Shown here in pieces: positions 1 through 6,643 of a DNA stretch of 25,211 bases; position 1 is the stretch's first letter; every line of letters starts with the position of its first letter. Source of the DNA: a virus. The stretch covers positions 1 through 25,211 of IMG/VR virus record IMGVR_UViG_3300030116_001321; one strand, written 5' to 3'. The notes under the pieces were generated by a model that worked only from the letters and a program-made list of their open reading frames with translations, did not search any database and had not been told where the DNA came from. Made by a program: the position numbers and the translations under genes.

Positions 1-1
1 A

Positions 2-316
2 GCAACTGGATGTAGTATAACTGAAGCGTCTCAAATAGCAGGGTATGCAAAGGGTGATGCTGGTAGAGTGACTGCTAGCAAGGCGTTAAAGACTCCTCAT
101 GTACAGGAATATATGATGCAGAGTATTGCAAATAGTATTGGTGTTAATGCTACACTTGCAAGCAGTAAGCTCGTTAAGTTAGCGAGTGGAGCTAAGAGTG
201 AGTATGTACAGCTTGAAGCAAGCAAGGATATACTTGATCGTGCAGGATTCAAAGCGCCAGATAGACACCTGCATTTACACAAGGGAGATATTAAAGTTTC
301 TATTGATCTGGGATAA
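2..316 (+). CDS. terS: Terminase small subunit, 5' end missing
   Basis: DNA-recognition subunit of the packaging motor; it binds the phage genome and hands it to the large subunit. The reading frame is open from base 2 and runs off the left edge, so the start lies outside the window and 104 C-terminal residues are visible. The N-terminal visible part (ATGCSITEASQIAGYAKGDA) resembles the helix-turn-helix of the Terminase_2-type small subunits. The segment that follows (TPHVQEYM, then SEYVQLEASKDILDRAGF) matches the helical oligomerisation region of those proteins. A GTG at base 68 is in frame, but starting there would cut the HTH, so I read the gene as partial. Its position upstream of the large subunit fits, although five small genes lie in between. 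Family call is from motif memory and context. Confidence 0.83.
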   Translation, partial: ATGCSITEASQIAGYAKGDAGRVTASKALKTPHVQEYMMQSIANSIGVNATLASSKLVKLASGAKSEYVQLEASKDILDRAGFKAPDRHLHLHKGDIKVSIDLG

Positions 317-450
317 ACTTGTGTGTGCTGTCTGTGCATAGGAGGGGTGGGGTTAAAAACTGGGCTAACGTTTGTACCATGTGGTCCACTACTCGCATTA
401 TTTGCTAAAAAAGCTTTTCAAAAATATTTTTTTATTGTAAAGGTAAAAAC
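317..450 (+). other. Non-coding gap between terS and the basic-protein cluster
   Basis: A 134-base stretch with no credible gene; only a nine-codon ATG frame without a ribosome binding site is present. Bases 346-360 are G-rich, and the right half (about 408-436) is made of A and T tracts including the palindromes AAAAGCTTTT and AAAAATATTTTT. Such tracts are compatible with a promoter or bent DNA, but I could not fit a convincing -35/-10 pair or a T7-type promoter. I see no tRNA fold. Confidence 0.4.
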
Positions 451-744
451 ATGAAAACACCTGCATGGACAAGATCAGAAGGAAAAAGCCCTAGTGGAAG
501 TTTAAATGAAAAGGGTCGTACATCTTATACACAAGGTACATTAAAGCCACCAGTTAAGAGTGGTGATAATCCAAGACGTGCTTCTTTCTTAGCTCGCATG
601 GGTAATATGAGAGGACCAGAAAAGGATAGTAAGGGTAGACCAACTAGACTTCTTCTCAGCCTTAGAAAGTGGGGTGCAAGTAGTAAAGCTGATGCTCGTG
701 CAAAAGCAAGAGCGATTAGTAAACGTAATAAAGCAAAAGCATAA
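451..744 (+). CDS. Small basic protein, DUF6321-like
   Basis: A 97-residue, highly basic protein (about 25 Lys/Arg against 6 Asp/Glu). The pattern AWTRSEGKSPSGSLNEKGR, then FLARMGNMRG, then LLLSLRKW, matches what I remember of the DUF6321 family, small proteins of marine phages with no known function. The start ATG has AAAGG about eight bases upstream. It is the first of four consecutive basic small proteins placed between the two terminase genes. The charge suggests nucleic-acid or RNA contact, but no catalytic motif is visible. The family name is from memory and should be checked with a profile search. Confidence 0.72.
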   Translation: MKTPAWTRSEGKSPSGSLNEKGRTSYTQGTLKPPVKSGDNPRRASFLARMGNMRGPEKDSKGRPTRLLLSLRKWGASSKADARAKARAISKRNKAKA

Positions 745-755
745 GGAGTATTGAT

Positions 756-890
756 ATGCCGATGGGTAAAGGAACATATGGAAGTAAAAAGGGTAGACCA
801 CCTGCAAAGAATAGTGCTAAGAAAATGACTGCTTCACAAAAGAAGTTACCTCCTTCTTTGAAAAAAGCAATTATGAAAAAGAAAAGGTAA
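756..890 (+). CDS. 44-residue Lys-rich microprotein
   Basis: Starts at ATG 756 after a good ribosome binding site (AAGGAG at 743-748) and ends at TAA 888-890, overlapping the next gene as TAATG. The product has 15 Lys/Arg and no acidic residue. Its opening PMGKGTYGSKKGRPP is a pattern I associate with tiny phage proteins of unknown role. It contains a GRPP element reminiscent of the AT-hook core (GRP), which would suit minor-groove contact with AT-rich DNA, but a single short match is weak. The ribosome binding site and overlapping stop/start support translation; the function is unknown. Confidence 0.72.
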   Translation: MPMGKGTYGSKKGRPPAKNSAKKMTASQKKLPPSLKKAIMKKKR

Positions 891-1066
891 TGGCTGTAAA
901 CGAAGCAGGTAATTATACCAATCCAGAAATGCGTAAGAGAATGTTTGCTGCTATTAAGCGTGGTACAAAGGGTGGTCGAGCAGGTCAATGGTCTGCTCGT
1001 AAAGCACAGTTACTAGCGTTGCGTTATAAAAAAGCAGGTGGTGGTTATACCACTAAGAAGGCATGA
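890..1066 (+). CDS. 58-residue basic microprotein with GQWSARKAQ motif
   Basis: Start ATG at 890 overlaps the previous stop (TAATG), and the TGA at 1064-1066 overlaps the next ATG (ATGA), so it is tightly coupled on both sides. It has fourteen Lys/Arg against two Glu. The central block GTKGGRAGQWSARKAQLLAL, followed by a KKAGGGY tail, is one I recall as recurrent in small phage proteins, but I know no function. It is too short for most gene callers. The conserved-looking core and perfect coupling make it a real gene rather than a chance frame. Confidence 0.72.
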   Translation: MAVNEAGNYTNPEMRKRMFAAIKRGTKGGRAGQWSARKAQLLALRYKKAGGGYTTKKA

Positions 1067-1305
1067 AGAAGTCTCAAAGAAGTTTAAAGGCATGGACTGC
1101 CCAGAAGTGGAGAACTAAATCTGGTAAACCTTCTTTAAAAACTGGTGAAAGATACTTACCAGAGAAAGCTATTAAGGCTTTAAGTGATGAAGAGTATCGC
1201 AGAACAACAAGAGCAAAGAGGGCTGCAATGAGAAAAGGCAAGCAGGTTTCCAAACAACCTAAGTCTATTTCTAAGAAAACAGCTAGTTATAGAAAGTTTA
1301 GTTAA
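1063..1305 (+). CDS. Small basic protein, DUF5872-like
   Basis: An 80-residue protein with about 26 Lys/Arg and 5 acidic residues. The succession LKAWTAQKWRTKSGKPS, then TGERYLPEKAIKALS, then KGKQVSKQPKSI, matches my memory of the DUF5872 family, uncharacterised proteins found in phages and some bacteria. It overlaps its upstream neighbour by ATGA and its downstream neighbour by TAATG. No catalytic residues or membrane segment are visible. The surrounding basic genes suggest a shared role, perhaps with DNA during packaging or with host nucleic acids; that role is inference. Confidence 0.72.
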   Translation: MKKSQRSLKAWTAQKWRTKSGKPSLKTGERYLPEKAIKALSDEEYRRTTRAKRAAMRKGKQVSKQPKSISKKTASYRKFS

Positions 1306-1499
1306 TGGCTTGGCTTCACAAACTATCGCAGGAAGATAGAAACATTCTAAGGACTGTTGTTAAACAGGTACACATGAAACACTTCCCAAAAGATTTCTGT
1401 ACTGATTATGAAGCTGATAAATTAATCTCTTCCCTAGCCCCTTCGACTTTAGAAAAGCTAGAGAAAATAGGGAAGGACTACAAGGTTGATAGAATTTAA
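1305..1499 (+). CDS. Hypothetical protein, 64 residues
   Basis: Starts in a TAATG overlap with the basic protein before it and runs 14 bases into the terminase large subunit gene. Unlike its four upstream neighbours it is not strongly basic. It is predicted helical, with HFPKDFCTDYEADKLISSL as its most distinctive segment, which I associate loosely with other phage hypotheticals directly upstream of terL. No domain is recognised. The overlaps on both sides are the main reason to accept it. Confidence 0.65.
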   Translation: MAWLHKLSQEDRNILRTVVKQVHMKHFPKDFCTDYEADKLISSLAPSTLEKLEKIGKDYKVDRI

Positions 1500-3003
1500 G
1501 TACAAGCCTGATGGTCAGGTACTTAAAAACTTTATGAAGGATGATACTTTCTTTCGTGGTATTCGTGGTCCTGTAGGTAGTGGTAAGTCTGTTGGATGTT
1601 GTGTTGAGATATTCAGAAGGGCATTGCAGCAAGAACCGAATAAGGAAGGAATACGCAAAAGTCGATGGGCGATTATTCGTAATACCAATCCTCAGTTACG
1701 CACCACCACAATAAAGACTTGGCTTGATTGGTTTCCCGAAGAAGATTGGGGAAAGTTTATCTGGTCTGTTCCTTTTACGCATCACATTAAAAAAGGGGAT
1801 TTGGATATTGAGGTTATCTTCTTAGCTCTTGATAGACCAGAAGATGTAAAGAAACTGTTGTCTTTAGAATTATCTGGGGTGTGGGTAAACGAGGCAAGAG
1901 AGATTCCCAAGAGTATTATTGATGCGTGTACTATGAGGGTAGGAAGATTCCCTTCTATGCGAGAAGGTGGACCAACTTGGTCGGGAGTTATTGCTGATAC
2001 CAATGCACCAGAGGAAGATCATTGGTGGTCGATAATGTCTGGTGAAGTTCCTATACCCGATCACATTCCAATAGATCAGGCTCGTATGTTAATCAAACCT
2101 GACAACTGGCACTTCTTTTCTCAGCCTCCTGCGATGATAGAAACATTGACAAAAGAAGGCGCAGTTGAAAAATATACTGATAGTAAAAAGGCAGAAAACA
2201 AATCCAATATGTTAAAAACATATTATACGAATTTAATTCGTGGTAAGACAAAGAGTTGGATTGATGTCTATGTTATGAATCGTCTTGGAACAATACAGGA
2301 GGGAAAACCTGTTTACCCACAGTTTGTTACAGAAACCCATGTTGCCACTGAGGAAATACCTATTGCTATTGGTGTTCCTTTGTATATTGGGGTTGATTTT
2401 GGTCTTACCCCTGCTGCTGTATTTGGTCAGAAAGTTAGAGGAAGATGGCTTATTCAATCGGAAATAGTAGCGATTGATATGGGGATAGTTCGTTTCTCAG
2501 AACTTCTTAGGCAGGAAATAGCAACACGTTTTGGTAATCTTGATGTTTATATTTTTGGTGATCCTGCAGGAGATTTCAGAGCGCAGACCGATGAAAGTAC
2601 ACCCTTTCAGATATTAAGAGGTGCAGGATTAAAAGCTCAACCTGCGCCAAGCAATAGTGTTGATCTAAGATTAGAGGCTGTTACTTCTCAGCTTACTAAG
2701 ATGTCAGATGGTAAATCTGCTTTTTTAGTTGACCGAAGGTGTCCAAGTCTGATAAAGGGTTTTGAAAGTGGCTATGCTTATAAAAGAATACAAATGTCTG
2801 GAGAGCGATATGACGATAAGCCAGAAAAGAATATGTATTCACACATACATGATGCTTTGCAGTATTTACTTATTGGTGCAGGTGAAGGTAGAAGTCTTAT
2901 GAATAACCAAAGACAAGCAAAACCCTTTCAAGCAAAAACAGGTTTTGATGTTTTTAAAAGAAAACCCATTCAACAAAGAACAAGTTTCTGGTCAAGGATG
3001 TAG
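1486..3003 (+). CDS. terL: Terminase large subunit (packaging ATPase and nuclease)
   Basis: Motor that drives DNA into the prohead through the portal and cuts the concatemer. The 505 residues carry both domains. In the ATPase there is a Walker A motif GPVGSGKS at residues 28-35 and a Walker B-like GVWVNE at 131-136, where the usual Asp is Asn followed by the catalytic Glu. In the RNase H-like nuclease the acidic residues fall at D304 (IGVDFG), D359 (IFGDPAG) and D456 (HIHDAL). The start is TTG at 1486, preceded by GGAAGG and needed to keep the segment before Walker A; the next in-frame Met is residue 17. It overlaps the upstream gene by 14 bases. Complete and intact; family assignment is secure from the motifs. 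Confidence 0.95.
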   Translation: MIEFKYKPDGQVLKNFMKDDTFFRGIRGPVGSGKSVGCCVEIFRRALQQEPNKEGIRKSRWAIIRNTNPQLRTTTIKTWLDWFPEEDWGKFIWSVPFTHHIKKGDLDIEVIFLALDRPEDVKKLLSLELSGVWVNEAREIPKSIIDACTMRVGRFPSMREGGPTWSGVIADTNAPEEDHWWSIMSGEVPIPDHIPIDQARMLIKPDNWHFFSQPPAMIETLTKEGAVEKYTDSKKAENKSNMLKTYYTNLIRGKTKSWIDVYVMNRLGTIQEGKPVYPQFVTETHVATEEIPIAIGVPLYIGVDFGLTPAAVFGQKVRGRWLIQSEIVAIDMGIVRFSELLRQEIATRFGNLDVYIFGDPAGDFRAQTDESTPFQILRGAGLKAQPAPSNSVDLRLEAVTSQLTKMSDGKSAFLVDRRCPSLIKGFESGYAYKRIQMSGERYDDKPEKNMYSHIHDALQYLLIGAGEGRSLMNNQRQAKPFQAKTGFDVFKRKPIQQRTSFWSRM

Positions 3004-3005
3004 CT

Positions 3006-3425
3006 ATGTGTAGAAGAAGAAGAAGAAAACAGCAAGAAGATACAACACCATTTAATCAAGCTGATATAGATGCAGCACTTGCGGCGGAAAGAGCAAAAGC
3101 AGCTGAAGAAGCGACTGCTGCTGCTGAAAAACAAGATCAAGCCGATGCAAATTTAGGTACAGTACAAGCTTCAGATACGGCTGCTGCAAATATGACAGGG
3201 TTACAACAAACTGTAGATCAAATGGGTGGGTCTATAGAAGCTATGAAAGGACTACAAGAGCAAAGCTTTAGACAGGTAGAAGATGCAAAAGAAAAAGAAA
3301 GGCTAGCTATTAAACGAAGAAAAGAACAACAGTTACAAAGAGCTATTCGTCAAAGAAAACAAACGGGCTTAACAGGTAGACGATCTTTAATTACTGGAAC
3401 AGCAGGTGGTAAAGGGTACGCTTAA
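3006..3425 (+). CDS. Small virion or assembly protein, T7 gp7.3-like
   Basis: A 139-residue protein beginning with a run of five Arg (MCRRRRRK), followed by an Ala/Glu/Lys-rich helical middle and a second basic stretch (about residues 97-125). The C-terminal tail GRRSLITGTAGGKGYA resembles the tail of T7 gp7.3 (GKKSL followed by a Gly-rich end), a virion protein needed for tail assembly, and similar tails are common in T7-like phages just before the portal gene. Position between terL and portal, overlapping the latter by TAATG, agrees. The resemblance is limited to the tail and the charge pattern, so the role is inferred. Confidence 0.55.
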   Translation: MCRRRRRKQQEDTTPFNQADIDAALAAERAKAAEEATAAAEKQDQADANLGTVQASDTAAANMTGLQQTVDQMGGSIEAMKGLQEQSFRQVEDAKEKERLAIKRRKEQQLQRAIRQRKQTGLTGRRSLITGTAGGKGYA

Positions 3426-5017
3426 TGGAAATGATGGATAGTTCATTTGTAACGGATGATAATGTTAAGTCATTATTAACTCGTTATGAAAAAGCAACAC
3501 ACATAAAAGATCAGTTTAAAGATTTGTTTGAAGAATGTTATGAAGTAGCATTTCCTCAACGAAAAGGATTCTATACAGAAACAATAGGTGAGCGCAGAGA
3601 TGAAAAGATATTTGATGAAACTTGTGTCGTGGGTGTTCAGGAGTTCGCCTCCCGACTCCAACAAGGGCTTGTCCCGAACTTCGCAAGGTGGGCAGACTTC
3701 CAAGCAGGGTCGGAAACGCCAAGTGAAGAAAAAGACCAGATCAACAACCAACTTGACGAAGTAACGGAATATGTTTTTGAGGTCTTACAAAACTCAAACT
3801 TTGCACAGGAAGTACATGAATCCTTTATGGACTTGGCTGTCGGTACAGGTGTTCTTGGTGTTGAAGAAGGTGATGCCTTAACTCCAGTTAACTTTTCAGC
3901 TATTCCTTTAACAGATGTGGTACTTGATACAGGACCAGATGATAGAATAGATCATGTCTTTCGTGAAAGAGAAATGAGGTATTCCGATTTACAAAATCAA
4001 TATCCTAATGGACAATTTAATACTGAATTGTTAAATGCGATTGCATCAAATCCAGATACAAAAACAAAAGTATTAGAAATTGTTTGTAAAGATTACAGCA
4101 AGAAAAATGAAGATGCGTATTACCAGACAACCATACATGAGAAATCAAAGAGTGTTATAGATCATAAAGAGTTTAAAGGTGTAGGTGCAAATCCTTTTAT
4201 TTGTTTTCGTTGGTCTAAAGTAGCAGGTGAAATTTATGGGCGAGGTCCGTTAATGAACGCCCTCTCTGCTATTAAGACTTGTAACTTAACAGTGCAATTA
4301 ATTCTTGAAAATGCACAAATGGCTATCTCTGGTATTTATCAAATGGATGATGATGGTGTTGTAAATCCAGATACAATCTCTTTAATGCCAGGAACTATTA
4401 TCCCTAAAGCACCAACAAGTGCAGGACTTCAACCCATAAGAGCAGCAGGTTCTTTTGATGTTGCACAGCTTATTCTCTCAGATATGCGTTTAAATATTAA
4501 AAGAGCTTTATATAATGATATGCTTGGCAATCCAGATCGTACACCTGCATCAGCTACAGAGATTGCAGAAAGAATGGCTGATTTATCCAGACGTATTGGT
4601 TCTGCCTTTGGAAGATTGCAAGCTGAGTTAGTACAGCCTGTATTGCAAAGAGTTGTATATATATTAAAAAAGCAAGGACGTATAGAGTTGCCAACTATTA
4701 ATGGACGAGAAGTAAAAGTAAGGTCTGTATCTCCATTAGCACAAGCACAATCACAAGCTGATATTACATCTATTGCTCGTTGGATGGAATTAATTCAAGC
4801 TAACTTTGGTCCACAGTTATTAAATCTTTTAATAGATGCAGAAGAAGTTGCAACTGTCTTGGCTCGAAAGTTTGGTGTTCCTGATACACTTGTTAGAGAT
4901 GGTGAAGATAGAAAACAAATTGTAGAACAAATGCAACAAATGGCACAACAACAACAAATTGATCCTCAACAATATGCAGAAACTATAACAGGTCAACAGG
5001 GAGAAATGGGTGTCTAA
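3425..5017 (+). CDS. Portal (head-tail connector), T7 gp8-like
   Basis: Forms the twelve-subunit ring at one capsid vertex that the terminase docks on and the tail attaches to. At 530 residues it matches the usual size of T7 gp8-type connectors. Recognisable blocks are ECYEVAFPQRKGFY near residue 40, EFASRLQQGLVPNFARWADF near 75-95, and TPASATEIAERMADLSRRIG in the C-terminal half, the last being typical of the family. The C-terminus is Gln-rich. The start overlaps the preceding stop (TAATG). A stretch of about 100 bases (3621-3720) has far higher GC than the rest of the gene. Family call is confident. Confidence 0.94.
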   Translation: MEMMDSSFVTDDNVKSLLTRYEKATHIKDQFKDLFEECYEVAFPQRKGFYTETIGERRDEKIFDETCVVGVQEFASRLQQGLVPNFARWADFQAGSETPSEEKDQINNQLDEVTEYVFEVLQNSNFAQEVHESFMDLAVGTGVLGVEEGDALTPVNFSAIPLTDVVLDTGPDDRIDHVFREREMRYSDLQNQYPNGQFNTELLNAIASNPDTKTKVLEIVCKDYSKKNEDAYYQTTIHEKSKSVIDHKEFKGVGANPFICFRWSKVAGEIYGRGPLMNALSAIKTCNLTVQLILENAQMAISGIYQMDDDGVVNPDTISLMPGTIIPKAPTSAGLQPIRAAGSFDVAQLILSDMRLNIKRALYNDMLGNPDRTPASATEIAERMADLSRRIGSAFGRLQAELVQPVLQRVVYILKKQGRIELPTINGREVKVRSVSPLAQAQSQADITSIARWMELIQANFGPQLLNLLIDAEEVATVLARKFGVPDTLVRDGEDRKQIVEQMQQMAQQQQIDPQQYAETITGQQGEMGV

Positions 5018-5279
5018 TAAAAACTTTATTTCTATAGATGGCTTTCAAAGAAATAGAATAAATGATGCTCGTATATCAACAGATGTTGCTGCATTATTTA
5101 ATACAGATTTAGGACAAGAAGTATTTAAGTATTTAAAAAGCATTACGATAGATGCTGTTAATGGTCCTCATGTAACGGACGCAGAGTTGCGTCACCTCGA
5201 AGGTCAGCGATATATAGTTGGCTTAATTGATAGAAGAATCCAACACGCACATAGGGTGAAAAATGAACGAGCAAGTTGA
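5010..5279 (+). CDS. Hypothetical protein between portal and scaffold, 89 residues
   Basis: Starts at GTG 5010, eight bases inside the portal gene, with CAGGGAGA upstream as a plausible ribosome binding site, and ends 17 bases inside the scaffold gene. The sequence is helical with the distinctive segment VTDAELRHLEGQRYIVGLID. I recall comparable short proteins beside the portal gene of marine podoviruses but know no function. Its size and place suggest a head-assembly or virion component; no domain is recognised. Confidence 0.65.
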   Translation: MSNKNFISIDGFQRNRINDARISTDVAALFNTDLGQEVFKYLKSITIDAVNGPHVTDAELRHLEGQRYIVGLIDRRIQHAHRVKNERAS

Positions 5280-6042
5280 ACAGAATACAGTCGCAGATGT
5301 AATGGAAAAGAATGAATCAACAGAAAATGTTTCACGTGAAACATCTGTTGATGCAGCAATGGACACTATTGCACCAGTTGAACGACCTGAATGGTTGCCT
5401 GAAAAATTTACAACAGGTGAGGATTTAGCAAAGTCTTATAAAGAATTGGAAACAAAAATAGGTGCAAAGGAAGAAGAGTACCGAGATAAATTCCAGAAAG
5501 AATTTGAACAAGAAGCGTTTAAAGATCGACCCGAAGCAAAAGGTGACTACATTATTAGTGAAGAAGCACAGAAACTTTTAGATATGGGTGCTGCAACAGA
5601 TAATAAATTATTGGATTGGTGGTCACAAACAGCATTTGATAATGGATATAATCAGGAAGAATTTAATCAAGGTATTATGATGTACCTTGAACAAATAAGT
5701 GAAACGCTTCCTAATCCAGAAGAAGAACTTGTTAAGTTAGGTGATAATGCGAATGTGCGTATTGAAGCTGCATCTTTATTTGCCAATCAATACTTTCCTA
5801 AAGACTTAATGCCAACAGTTGAATTGCTTGCATCAACAGCAGAAGGTGTAAAAGTTTTGGAACATATACAGGAAAAACATAAAGGCATAAATGTTAGCAC
5901 TCCTTCTCAGCCTATTAATCAAATTAATGAAGCGCAGCTTCGTGACTTAATGGCATCAGACGAATATCATAATCCTGCAAAAAGAAATCCAGAAGTAGTA
6001 AGGCAAGTCGAAAGTGGATTTAAACAATTATATAAATCGTGA
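5263..6042 (+). CDS. Capsid assembly scaffold, T7 gp9-like
   Basis: Internal scaffold that directs procapsid assembly and leaves before DNA fills the head. The 259 residues are acidic and mostly helical, with a disordered N-terminus, the block PEWLPEKFTTGEDLAKSYKE at about residues 42-61 (a hallmark of scaffold and capsid-assembly proteins of this class), and a long central helical region ending in a basic C-terminus (residues 240-259) that would contact the coat protein. It lies directly before the gp13-like and capsid genes, as expected. A perfect parS-type palindrome is embedded at codons 22-28 (residues NVSRETS), inside the poorly constrained N-terminus. Function is from family and context. 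Confidence 0.86.
   Translation: MNEQVEQNTVADVMEKNESTENVSRETSVDAAMDTIAPVERPEWLPEKFTTGEDLAKSYKELETKIGAKEEEYRDKFQKEFEQEAFKDRPEAKGDYIISEEAQKLLDMGAATDNKLLDWWSQTAFDNGYNQEEFNQGIMMYLEQISETLPNPEEELVKLGDNANVRIEAASLFANQYFPKDLMPTVELLASTAEGVKVLEHIQEKHKGINVSTPSQPINQINEAQLRDLMASDEYHNPAKRNPEVVRQVESGFKQLYKS
5327..5344. other. parS-type palindrome (ParB binding site)
   Basis: ATGTTTCACGTGAAACAT is a perfect 18-bp palindrome. Its inner 16 bp (5328-5343, TGTTTCACGTGAAACA) are identical to the consensus chromosomal parS site bound by ParB in most bacteria. It lies inside the scaffold gene, encoding N22 to S28. A given 16-mer is expected by chance about once per four billion positions. I saw no second copy and no other CACGTG-centred site in the window. 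The match is seen in the sequence; ParB binding to this phage copy is inference. Confidence 0.8.
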
Positions 6043-6562
6043 GATTATAGCGTCACTAAGAAATATATCTTTAGCTAAAGCTAAAGTAGCAGATGTAATG
6101 CCTGTATCTCAGAATATGAGATTACCTGATATAAGAGAGTGTGCTATATTTGGCACACAACCTTTTGATTGTTTAATGGATGCAGTTATAAATTTTCCAG
6201 ATGAAACTTATACGATTCTTATAAATGAAAGACCTGTAGCTATGTGTGGTACATCAGAGTACCCAAGTTCAAAAGGCAATGCTTCTGTATGGATGCTTGG
6301 TACAAATGATATTGATAAACATTACTTTGTGTTTCTTAGAGGTGCAAAAGATTGCATAAATATTCTTCAAGCTGACTATAAAAACATAGATAATATTGTT
6401 CCTGTAGATCATATAAAAACAATCCAATGGTTAAAATGGTGTGGGTTTACATTTGAAGAACATATAGAAAATCACTACGGATATGATTTTTTACGATTTA
6501 ATCGTTGCAATTTATTTCAATCTAGTATTTATAATGAATCATCAAGGTCTGTAATACACTAA
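6014..6562 (+). CDS. T7 gp13-like internal virion protein A (acetyltransferase fold)
   Basis: About 182 residues from GTG 6014, or 154 from ATG 6098; the first keeps the segment VADVMPVS, which I expect to be part of the fold, so the longer form is preferred, although its start lies 29 bases inside the scaffold gene with no clear ribosome binding site. The pattern FGTQPFDCLMDAV, then NERPVAMCGTSEYPSS, then WMLGTNDI, then IKTIQWLKWCGFTFEEH, is that of the T7 gp13 family (formerly DUF2833), which looks like a GNAT acetyltransferase and in T7 is needed for proper virion assembly. In T7 this gene follows gp12; here it sits between scaffold and capsid. Enzymatic activity is not established for the family. 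Confidence 0.72.
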   Translation: MDLNNYINREIIASLRNISLAKAKVADVMPVSQNMRLPDIRECAIFGTQPFDCLMDAVINFPDETYTILINERPVAMCGTSEYPSSKGNASVWMLGTNDIDKHYFVFLRGAKDCINILQADYKNIDNIVPVDHIKTIQWLKWCGFTFEEHIENHYGYDFLRFNRCNLFQSSIYNESSRSVIH

Positions 6563-6643
6563 GCGACCCTATTGGACAATCGTGTTGAGGTGAGGAGCAG
6601 GTAACCAGAGATACCATGAAACTTAATATAAGGAGGTTTGCTA
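6563..6643 (+). other. Capsid gene leader
   Basis: An 81-base gap, long for this compact region, ahead of the capsid gene. It holds the strong ribosome binding site but no ORF. I could not find a convincing sigma70 or T7-type promoter; TATAAG at 6626-6631 lacks a partner -35. A phage-specific promoter is possible because capsid needs high expression. Confidence 0.35.
6631..6636 (+). promoter_or_regulatory. Strong ribosome binding site for the capsid gene
   Basis: AGGAGG is complementary to the 3' end of 16S rRNA and lies seven bases before ATG 6644. This decides the start: the in-frame TTG at 6638 would be too close to be used. Confidence 0.85.

Noticed and set aside
68-70. GTG 68 as the start of the terminase small subunit
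   Set aside because: The open frame upstream encodes part of the expected HTH region, so the gene extends beyond the left edge.
131-136. Asn in place of Asp in the terminase Walker B-like motif (residue numbers) as a sign of an inactive motor
   Set aside because: The catalytic Glu is present and I recall the same N-E form in other phage terminases, so it is not evidence of loss of function.
317-450. A tRNA or small RNA in the gap after terS
   Set aside because: No acceptor/T-arm pairing or terminator could be found; only A/T tracts and a G-rich run are visible.
1360-1632. 90-codon - strand frame across the start of terL, and similar antisense frames elsewhere on the + strand operon
   Set aside because: They overlap well-supported genes, lack ribosome binding sites and give products without recognisable features.
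6638-6643. TTG 6638 as the capsid start
   Set aside because: It is only one base from the end of AGGAGG, while ATG 6644 has ideal spacing and gives the expected N-terminus.
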